A stretch of 7,001 nucleotides of DNA from Planctomycetota bacterium. Lineage in GTDB: Bacteria > Planctomycetota > Planctomycetia > Planctomycetales > Planctomycetaceae. The position numbers and the translations under genes were made by a program. The notes under the pieces were generated by a model. The model saw only the letters and a list, made by a program, of their open reading frames with translations, was not told the origin of the DNA and ran no database searches. Position 1 is the stretch's first letter; every line of letters starts with the position of its first letter. Positions 1 to 7,001 of the stretch are shown in pieces. The stretch spans positions 1 to 7,001 of the forward strand of contig JAJRTM010000598.1 in NCBI GenBank assembly GCA_024278285.1, read 5' to 3'.

Positions 1-444
1 AATGACGAGCACTGTTTCGATATCTGCAGCGATTGATTCGGTGCCAATGGTATCGAAATCGCATTGCAGGAATTCACGATAACGCCCACGAGCAGGCCTT
101 TCGCCTCGCCAGACCGGGGCGATGTGATACCGCTTGAACGGCGTTCCCAACTGAGGGATATGCTGGGCAGCAAATCTCGCAAAAGGGACAGTCAGATCGA
201 ACCGCATCGCGACATCTCGGTCGCCTTGATCGATGAATCGGAAGAGTTGTTTATCCGATTCGTCTCCCCCTTTGCCGAGTAGAATTTTACTGTATTCGAG
301 CGCTGGGGTATCGATGGGGCTGAAACCGTAATGAGAATAAACAGTTCTTGCCTGCTCCATCAGTTGCAGGCGGGGAATCATCATCTCGGGAATAAAGTCT
401 CGGAAACCTCGCAGCGTCTGCGGTTTGATAATGGAGTCACTCAC
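1..444 (-). CDS. hisS: Histidyl-tRNA synthetase, N-terminal 148 residues (partial)
   Basis: Charges tRNA-His with histidine in the cytoplasm, a class II aminoacyl-tRNA synthetase. The minus-strand frame from 444 is open to the left edge and lacks the C-terminal part of the catalytic domain and the anticodon-binding domain. Visible landmarks are the N-terminal segment QTLRGFRDFIPE (residues 9-20), the motif 1 region YGFSPIDTP (39-47), RFDLTVPFAR (81-90), and class II motif 2 as WRGERPARGRYREF (112-125) followed by LQCDFD. R113 and E115 fit the motif 2 fRxE signature. The start is GTG at 444-442: an in-frame TAA lies at 462-460, no ATG lies between, and the next internal Met (residue 21) would remove the conserved LRGFRD segment. 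No good Shine-Dalgarno sequence precedes the GTG; the leader is A/T-rich and carries a tandem repeat. The RFDLTVPFAR and QCDFD wording is closer to eukaryotic-type HisRS than to the E. coli form. The identity is very secure. Confidence 0.96.
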   Translation of the reverse strand, partial: MSDSIIKPQTLRGFRDFIPEMMIPRLQLMEQARTVYSHYGFSPIDTPALEYSKILLGKGGDESDKQLFRFIDQGDRDVAMRFDLTVPFARFAAQHIPQLGTPFKRYHIAPVWRGERPARGRYREFLQCDFDTIGTESIAADIETVLVI

Positions 445-446
445 GG

Positions 447-474
447 TATTGATACTTATTTATTGATACTTATT
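447..474. repeat. 14-bp perfect tandem repeat in the hisS leader
   Basis: The unit tattgatacttatt occurs at 447-460 and again, without interruption, at 461-474. A degenerate trace (ttgttgat) follows. The first copy begins 3 bp upstream of the hisS GTG codon, so the repeat occupies the position where a ribosome binding site would be expected. The copies are seen directly; any regulatory role is inference. Confidence 0.85.
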
Positions 475-654
475 TGTTGATGAAAATAGTTTTGGGAAAA
501 GACTTGATTGACGAAGAACCCAGACAAAGGGATTTTATGCTACTAACGTTAAAAGTTTACGAACGGATCGCAATTTATTTCAAGACGAGAGTATAACTTC
601 AATGAGCCGTACGGGTTAAGTATCGATGTCCCAGTCACCTCTTATTGTTATTTT

Positions 655-850
655 TCACCACAAAGGCTCGAAGGCACCAAGAAAAATAGAACAGATACAT
701 TCCCTGAAATTGATTCGCGATCATTGGTGTTTATTCGCGGTTCGATACCTTCCAGCCAAACAAACAAACCGGTTTACGCAGTCGCCTTCGGCTTGCCGTT
801 AAACGAACCGTTCCCCAAAAATATTCTTTGTGTCTTCGTGCCTTAGCATC
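655..850. repeat. Imperfect long inverted repeat, REP/MITE-like
   Basis: The left arm at about 657-689 (beginning accacaaaggctcgaaggca) and the right arm at about 821-847 (ttctttgtgtcttcgtgcct) are imperfect reverse complements. Between them, 767-813 can fold into an imperfect hairpin around gccttcggc (aaccggtttacgca against the region tgccgttaaacgaaccgtt). The arm wording 'caccacaaaggc...' and 'ctttgtgtcttcgtgcc' resembles a dispersed intergenic repeat I recall from many bacterial genomes, planctomycetes included. There is no coding capacity. The exact boundaries are uncertain, and the inner hairpin is not centred, so this may be two elements side by side. Confidence 0.55.
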
Positions 851-890
851 GCCCAAACAATAACTGTCGTATCTTCGATGCTCTGTTTTC

Positions 891-1070
891 TTGGCTGAAG
901 GCCAAAACCATCATAGCCTGGGGCAACGCCCCAGGAAGAGATGAGCCGTCAACCTTTTGGCTGAAAGCCATATTCAATGCTTGTGTTTATGGCTTTCAGC
1001 CAAAAAGAGGTATCGTGTCCCTTCACCTGGGGCGTTGCCCCAGGCTATGGTGAAAGAGGCCTTTGGCCAA
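891..1070. repeat. ~180-bp nested palindromic element (REP/MITE-like)
   Basis: Two pairs of inverted repeats share nearly the same centre (about 980). The outer pair is a perfect 23-nt match at 913-935 and 1026-1048, containing cctggggcaacgccccagg, which is itself a hairpin. The inner pair is a perfect 18-nt match, ttttggctgaaagccata at 955-972 and its complement at 988-1005. Looser ends (ttggctgaaggccaa at 891-905 and ggcctttggccaa at 1058-1070) extend the symmetry to about 180 bp. There is no transposase. The cores match my recollection of widespread planctomycete intergenic repeats. A minus-strand open frame at 974-1189 runs through it but is an artefact of the repeat. Confidence 0.85.
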
Positions 1071-1138
1071 ACAAAATAGATAAACCCGACAGTAATTGTT
1101 CGACCGATGCTTAGTGGTAAACGTAAATCATTTGGCCT

Positions 1139-1173
1139 GCGGCTATGCCGCGCTGGGACAATTCGATAATTGT
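1139..1173. repeat. Two adjacent small hairpins downstream of the ceramidase-like gene
   Basis: Positions 1139-1151 read gcggctatgccgc, a perfect 5-bp stem with a 3-nt loop. Positions 1158-1173 read acaattcgataattgt, a perfect 6-bp stem with a 4-nt loop. They lie 75-110 bp past the stop codon of the minus-strand gene ending at 1248 and could contribute to transcript ending or 3' stability. Neither is followed on the minus strand by a run of T, so I do not call a canonical intrinsic terminator. Confidence 0.4.
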
Positions 1174-1247
1174 TCGTTATCAGTCTCATGACCCGAATCT
1201 GTCTTCTTCGCTTGTCTCTGACAGGAAGCTTAGCAAGTGGATTGATA

Positions 1248-2810
1248 TCAGTCGACTTGCGGGGGATTGTCGCCGTATCTCCAGGCAGTACCTTTGAATT
1301 TAGGAATCGCGGGGGCTTCGGGAACAGAACCGGGTTTGAATTGTTGTGTTAAGTTGATCGCTGTTTCCGCAAAAGTATTTCCGGCTGTTATCTCCAAGTT
1401 ACTATAACTCGAAAGGCGCGTTTCATAACCGCCACCATGAGCGCCGAACGCTTCCAGCGTGGGAACATAGCCAACGCATCCGTTGCTTAGCGAAGCAATA
1501 AAGGTGAATGGAAACGGTGAACCTTTTTTGATATCCAAGCCATATTGACAAAAGTATTCTGCGGGAACAGTCGCAATGACCAGCGGCCCAATTTGCAAAG
1601 CCTGAATTTCAGCTTCAACAATCGGGGTTGCTTGAATGAGTGCATCGAGCATGACTGTTTCCTTGGCGAACGTCCACGTTGTTGCATCAATTTCTTTCGG
1701 GTATTTCATGCGAACTTGCTTGCGAGCAAGTTCTAAATGAGCAGGACGCGGTTTTCGACGCGGGATTTTCAGGAATTTCTGGCGGGCCTCGATCACGCAA
1801 ACTGTTCCCAAATCCATTCCCAATAACACTTTAACTGCTTCTGCGCCAATTCGCCCACCCACAAAGGCTGCCATCGCTTCGCCTCGCTTGGGGATTTTGG
1901 GGTTCTGGTTATCGACTTGGGTCACATCCCCTGATGCTCCAGCGAGAAAGAGGACCACAACATCTTTCCCAAACATTCCCTGGACTGCTTTTTCTACATA
2001 GTAGATGTAATTGGCAGAAATGCCTCCTGGGTTTGTTGTTGCATGGCAGACATAATTGATGATACAGCCTTGCAGTTTTCCTTTTTCATCGAAGACGCCC
2101 AGCACACCCACTTCCGGATCGATCGGACCAGCCGGTTTGACAATATCTGGGTTTCCTGCCCGCGGGTGTGTGACAGTCATGCCGTTTTTCATCAAAAAAC
2201 GACGATTGAATGCAACACGATTTTCATAGCCTCGATCAACATCGAAAGAGACGGGAGCGAGTTTTCCCCAAGCTTCGGTAACCCCTGCGACAACCTGATC
2301 TTCTACCAGTTTGAGGTATTTCGGAACAGCACCACTCGATTTTTTGTAGGCAAGTTCCTGAATGAACGGCGAAGCATGATCGTATTCCCCCGGCAGCACC
2401 ATTCCTGTTGGTCCCGAGGAATGTGAATGAGTCGCGTGGATAAGGATGTTTCCTGTGGGGATACCGGTTGCTTTTTCAATGCGTGTTCGCATCGCCAGAA
2501 CCTGCGGCTTGCGGATGAAAGCAGTATCAAGACTGACCACGACCACGGTTTTCCCCTGCTTGAGATCACCATCGTTAAAGACGCCAATTCTCGCTTTGCA
2601 GGGATCATGCAATTTACGATGATAAACTTTGCCGTAGCCTCCGGGATACTCCATGCCAATTTCCGGGGTGATATCCTTCTCGATAAAAGCAGCACGCAAG
2701 CCAGGTGACTCGCTTTTCTGTTGAGAAACGGGAGCTGCCAGCAGACTGCCACTGGCGATCATTGCCAAACAAAGAATGACAGAAAAGAGCCTGATTGGTC
2801 TAGTGATCAT
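1248..2810 (-). CDS. Exported neutral/alkaline ceramidase-family protein
   Basis: Probable secreted hydrolase of the neutral/alkaline non-lysosomal ceramidase family, zinc enzymes that cleave the amide bond of ceramides. It has 520 residues. Residues 1-26 form a signal peptide (R4, R7, a hydrophobic stretch to about 24, then LLAA before PVSQ). Visible family landmarks are the His-rich loop HATHSHSSGPTG (125-136, with H128 and H130 as the likely zinc-side histidines), NYVCHATT (252-259, H256 a candidate second ligand), a GASGDV loop (291-296) where the family has an LGDVSP-like loop, QIGPLVIATVPAEYF (406-420), and GYVPT then GGYE (447-451, 460-463), which resemble the C-terminal end of the catalytic domain. 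The protein is shorter than characterised bacterial neutral ceramidases (about 650 residues) and appears to lack their C-terminal beta-sandwich domain. The start ATG at 2810-2808 is supported by GAGAGG 10 nt upstream and by the signal peptide. The substrate is unproven; planctomycetes carry many such family members. Confidence 0.82.
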   Translation of the reverse strand: MITRPIRLFSVILCLAMIASGSLLAAPVSQQKSESPGLRAAFIEKDITPEIGMEYPGGYGKVYHRKLHDPCKARIGVFNDGDLKQGKTVVVVSLDTAFIRKPQVLAMRTRIEKATGIPTGNILIHATHSHSSGPTGMVLPGEYDHASPFIQELAYKKSSGAVPKYLKLVEDQVVAGVTEAWGKLAPVSFDVDRGYENRVAFNRRFLMKNGMTVTHPRAGNPDIVKPAGPIDPEVGVLGVFDEKGKLQGCIINYVCHATTNPGGISANYIYYVEKAVQGMFGKDVVVLFLAGASGDVTQVDNQNPKIPKRGEAMAAFVGGRIGAEAVKVLLGMDLGTVCVIEARQKFLKIPRRKPRPAHLELARKQVRMKYPKEIDATTWTFAKETVMLDALIQATPIVEAEIQALQIGPLVIATVPAEYFCQYGLDIKKGSPFPFTFIASLSNGCVGYVPTLEAFGAHGGGYETRLSSYSNLEITAGNTFAETAINLTQQFKPGSVPEAPAIPKFKGTAWRYGDNPPQVD

Positions 2811-2820
2811 GGAAGTAAAT

Positions 2821-2826
2821 CCTCTC
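2821..2826 (-). promoter_or_regulatory. Ribosome binding site of the ceramidase-like gene
   Basis: On the minus strand the sequence reads GAGAGG, then 10 nt, then ATG at 2810. It supports this start over the internal Met residues at 17 and 53, which would cut into or remove the signal peptide. Confidence 0.6.
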
Positions 2827-2919
2827 TGGTAAAGTGGGAGACATAAAGAATGTAACGAAGACAGAGATTATCCAAGAGAACTTTTGTTCATTCAGAAAAT
2901 ATAACAATTCAGCTTTGGC

Positions 2920-2998
2920 GTAGGGTCCGCTACCCGCGGACCACGATGGAAGGTGGATCTCCCTACTTCGTGCGGTGGTCCGCAATAGCGGACCCTAC
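2920..2998. repeat. Inverted repeat with 'tagggtccgc' arms
   Basis: The left arm at 2920-2944 (gtagggtccgct...gcggaccac) and the right arm at 2975-2998 (gtggtccgc...agcggaccctac) are reverse complements, with a short mismatch and a 1-nt difference in the middle (tacccg against attg on the complement). Each arm is itself a partial hairpin (ggtccgc/gcggacc). The spacer is about 30 bp. It lies upstream of the ceramidase-like gene. The arm wording is one I recall as dispersed in planctomycete intergenic regions; copy number in this genome is not visible here. Confidence 0.8.
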
Positions 2999-3072
2999 CA
3001 ACACCCTAAATTCCTATAGAAACTAAACGTCGCTGAATAGTTACGTTAAAATCAAGCTTGGTTTTCAGTTTG

Positions 3073-3091
3073 CACGGCTCACAGAGCCGTG
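3073..3091. repeat. Short perfect palindrome 'cacggctc-aca-gagccgtg'
   Basis: An 8-bp perfect stem with a 3-nt loop, followed by gcaccc. It resembles the 'cacggctctgtgagccgtggcac' group of dispersed planctomycete repeats (from recall). It could also act as a hairpin in RNA, but no T-run follows on either strand. Confidence 0.65.
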
Positions 3092-4997
<1,906 letters not shown>

Positions 4998-5004
<7 letters not shown>

Positions 5005-5015
5005 ATTATCAGATA
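4998..5015 (+). repeat. 6-nt direct repeat 12 nt apart surrounding the in-frame stop
   Basis: cagata occurs at 4998-5003 and 5010-5015, with the TAA codon at 5002-5004 in the first unit. Deleting one 12-nt unit (codons TAA ATT ATC AGA, 5002-5013) joins AGA to TAC and keeps the frame, giving NGRYAEH. The TAA is also within a short dyad, gataa-a-ttatc (5000-5010). Confidence 0.85.
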
Positions 5016-5559
5016 CGCCGAGCATCGCGTTACCGCTGATGTGACCGGATTAGGAACCGGATTAAACTTCGGTATTCCCGGCAGTGGCGTCTTGCCGGAT
5101 GGATCTTCTTTAGTCGGAACGATTTTCAATCCGACTGCTGACCCTCGACCGATTCTCGCTAATCAAACAACGGTTGTTTCAACCAGACCGCATGCTGTTG
5201 TCACGATTGATAATAGTTTCTCGGTTGCGTGTACTTCCCGAACAGAAGTATCCGGATTTGTCATTGAAGCAACTAATCCGAACCAGCCGAACAGGCGTAA
5301 CAACGGTATTGTCACCGGGAATATTCTGGATCCTGCACAAGGAACTGGGGTAACCGGGTTCGATATTAACAGTAACTTAATTCGTAACGCAGTGCATGGC
5401 GTTTACCTGACCAGTTTAGGAGACAGCTTGGGCACGATTCTGCTGAACCGTGTTGAAGGAGACGGGTTCAATTCGAACTCCGGTATCAACATCTATCAAT
5501 CTGGTGGTGCATTGGGGTTACAGTTTGAAGATAACCTTGCGTTTAACATCTTCGGTGAA

Positions 5560-5724
5560 GATATTGATAACAATGGCGTACTCGACACACCTGGTGGCGT
5601 TCCGGGCGGAACAGAAGATCTCAACGGCAACGGAAAGCTGGATATCGGCGAAGACCTCGACGGCGATGGCGTGATTGATGTCTTTGAAGATAACGATATG
5701 GATGGTATCCTGGGTGATGATGAT
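5560..5724 (+). other. Tandem EF-hand-like calcium-binding loops within the passenger
   Basis: Four Asp/Asn/Gly loops of the DxDxDG type occur: DIDNNGVLD (5560-5586), DLNGNGKLDIGE (5617-5652), DLDGDGVIDVFE (5653-5688) and DNDMDGILGDDD (5689-5724). The last three follow each other at exactly 12 residues (36 nt) with no helix between them. This resembles thrombospondin type 3 or dockerin-like calcium loops more than paired EF-hands. Known family behaviour is Ca2+ binding that rigidifies extracellular proteins; binding here is inferred from the sequence. Confidence 0.75.
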
Positions 5725-6777
5725 ATTGGTATTGCCTTCAACATTGTTGCAGACAGTGTCGGGGCAACGATTATTTCTAATAATCCTTCCAACATCGCAA
5801 CGAACGATCCGGCGAACCATCAATCACCAACAGTTCATGCAGCGACACCTTACGATGCGATTGCAGCAGGGCTTAGTCCCAATAATCCTGTTAACCACTT
5901 GCACATTGCCCGCAACAAAACCAACTTAAGCGAGTTAGAATACTTCCGCACGCAAACTGTTAATGCAGCAGGAGAAGTAACCAATAGCTTTACTGCTCAG
6001 GATATCAACGGTGATATCGATCTGGTTGGAACGACTGTCATCCAAAATTCAGACGTCTTCGATATTGTCGGCAACAAAAACGGAATGAACCTGGAAGCAC
6101 GCGATGGCGGTATTTTCCGGGCGACCGTGTTTGGCAACGATACTTCTTATAATAACCCGTACGTGCTTGGGCTTAACTTCGGTGACCCCGATTTGATGCC
6201 TCCTGTAAAGAATCCATTCCTGGCCGTGGTGCCTACGCCACTGGGGAACGAATTCGGTTTCCGTGGGCGAGCCATTGGTGCAGGAAGTATTCTGGAGCTT
6301 TCTTCACCTGATGATCACAAATCGAACTTCAACTTCGGTAACGGGGCCATCTTGGAAGCTCGCAACAATTCCACATTAATCATGAGCAGCCCAATGGTCG
6401 GTCTGTTCACAACTGATCCTGTTACGGGACTGGTTAATGGGACCACGCCAAGTGAGTACAACGATAACGGTCTGAACGGGTTGTTTATCTATGGTGACAA
6501 CAGCAGCTCGCTTGCGATCCAAGTGGGTGATCCAGCTTCTGCATTCGACCATACGTTAACAGACCCTGCTGATCAGACCACGCGAGTTTACAACACGCTG
6601 AATCAGTTCCGACGAAACGGACAAGATGGCGAACCAACAACTGATGGAAACGGAATCTTAGTTCGTTTGAGAAGCGGTGCGACCTTCGCAGCCGGCTCCA
6701 ACAGCGGTATCTATAACGCAGAAGTAACGGATAACCTGGACCAGGGGATTCTGCTTGATCTCGAAAACACAACTCTG

Positions 6778-7001
6778 AATAACTTCGATATTCGCAATAG
6801 TATTATCAACGGGAACCTGTTTGACGGAATTATGGTCAGTGCAGATACAGCTCCTATTACGAATTTGAATATTGTTGACAATACACTCAACAACAATGGT
6901 CGAAACGGGATTAACTTCCAGCTTCTGGATTCTACCCTGACGAACCTGTTCGTTGAAAACAACCTGATGGATGGCAATGGAACATTGATTACCCAGAACC
7001 C
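6778..7001 (+). repeat. Beta-helix coils with exact 27-residue (81-bp) period
   Basis: Three coil starts are spaced exactly 81 bp apart: NNFDIRNSIINGNLFDGI at 6778, TNLNIVDNTLNNNGRNGI at 6859 and TNLFVENNLMDGNGT at 6940. The consensus is [TN]-N-x-x-[IV]-x-[ND]-N/S-x-[ILM]-x-x-N. The nucleotides differ while the protein pattern is kept, as expected for a selected beta-helix. The array continues beyond the right edge. Confidence 0.8.

Larger units (their letters stand above)
445..1247. other. Intergenic region between the ceramidase-like gene and hisS; repeats, no convincing gene
   Basis: About 800 bp separate two minus-strand genes. I see no reading frame with a recognisable protein or a sensible start. 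The open frames here translate the palindromic repeats and are not genes. The region holds the 14-bp tandem repeat (447-474), an imperfect inverted repeat (about 655-850), a large nested palindrome (891-1070) and two small hairpins (1139-1151, 1158-1173). A 10-bp direct repeat, taattgttcg, occurs at 1093-1102 and 1167-1176. A weak sigma70-like minus-strand pair for hisS can be drawn (TTGAAA at 583-578, TAAACT at 559-554, 18-nt spacer), but planctomycete promoters are poorly defined and this is only a suggestion. Confidence 0.7.
5005..7001 (+). pseudogene. Beta-helix passenger, in-frame continuation of the barrel gene beyond the stop (partial)
   Basis: The frame of the barrel gene stays open from 5005 to the right edge, 665 codons with no stop, and the protein runs off the window. 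It is Asn/Gly/Asp-rich with alternating hydrophobics, typical of a right-handed parallel beta-helix passenger: TRPHAVVTIDNS (about 5194-5229), EVSGFVIEATN (about 5245-5277), NGIVTGNILD (about 5302-5331), and closely spaced coils near the end. A block of EF-hand-like calcium loops lies at 5560-5724. No good independent start is seen: the first GTG (5041) has no Shine-Dalgarno sequence and the first in-frame ATG is at 5698, inside the calcium-loop block. There is no signal peptide of its own. It therefore makes sense only as the rest of the upstream gene, whose passenger would be surface-exposed. The open length and lack of decay imply that the break is recent, an error, or bypassed. A gene caller might list it as a separate hypothetical or beta-helix protein. 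Confidence 0.75.

Noticed and set aside
891..1070. Insertion sequence or CRISPR array
   Set aside because: There is no transposase gene, no target duplication that I could define, and no regularly spaced direct repeats with unique spacers; the symmetry is inverted.
1139..1151. Intrinsic terminator of the ceramidase-like gene
   Set aside because: The hairpin is short and no T-run follows it on the minus strand, so it is listed only as a hairpin.
974..1189. Minus-strand open frame of 71 codons
   Set aside because: It is largely a translation of the nested palindrome (891-1070), has no ribosome site, and has no protein character.
2043..2752. Several open frames of 90-150 codons on both strands inside the ceramidase-like gene
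   Set aside because: They are shadows of the 520-codon gene in other frames, with basic, low-complexity translations and no supported starts.
5041..5043. GTG as an independent start for the passenger part
   Set aside because: It has no Shine-Dalgarno sequence and no signal peptide, and it lies in the middle of the beta-helix entry region.
5496..5823. Two overlapping minus-strand frames of about 100 codons opposite the calcium-loop block
   Set aside because: They arise from the repetitive Asp/Gly codons read backwards; the plus-strand frame explains the sequence fully.

Overview
The window looks like a chromosomal stretch from a planctomycete, probably in or near the Planctomycetaceae. The main reasons are a large secreted barrel plus beta-helix surface protein, a secreted ceramidase-family enzyme, and long intergenic gaps packed with GC-rich palindromes of the 'cctggggc...gccccagg', 'tagggtccgc...' and 'cacggctc...gagccgtg' kinds. 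I recognise these as typical of that phylum. The assignment rests on style and recall, not on a search.

Layout. Positions 1-444 (minus strand) hold the first 148 codons of histidyl-tRNA synthetase (hisS), starting at GTG; the gene runs off the left edge. Positions 445-1247 hold no convincing gene but contain a 14-bp tandem repeat just upstream of hisS, an imperfect inverted repeat at about 655-850, and a roughly 180-bp nested palindrome (891-1070). Positions 1248-2810 (minus strand) encode a complete 520-residue exported protein of the neutral/alkaline ceramidase family. Positions 2811-3624 are a divergent intergenic gap with two more palindromic repeats. From 3625 to the right edge (plus strand) there is one very long reading frame for a surface protein: signal peptide, a roughly 12-strand barrel resembling the inverse autotransporter (intimin/invasin) beta domain, then a long Asn/Gly-rich right-handed beta-helix passenger. 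The passenger contains a tandem block of EF-hand-like calcium loops.

The most interesting point is that this long frame is broken by one in-frame TAA at 5002-5004. The break lies shortly after the barrel, at the start of the passenger. The same frame then stays open for 665 codons to the end of the window with unchanged character. The TAA sits in a 12-nt unit bounded by 6-nt direct repeats, and removing one unit restores an open frame exactly. This is either a recent nonsense or duplication lesion, a sequencing error, or possibly a reversible on/off switch for surface display.

The three genes do not form an evident pathway. hisS is housekeeping. The ceramidase-like enzyme and the barrel/beta-helix protein are both exported and diverge from an 814-bp gap, but a functional link between them is not shown.
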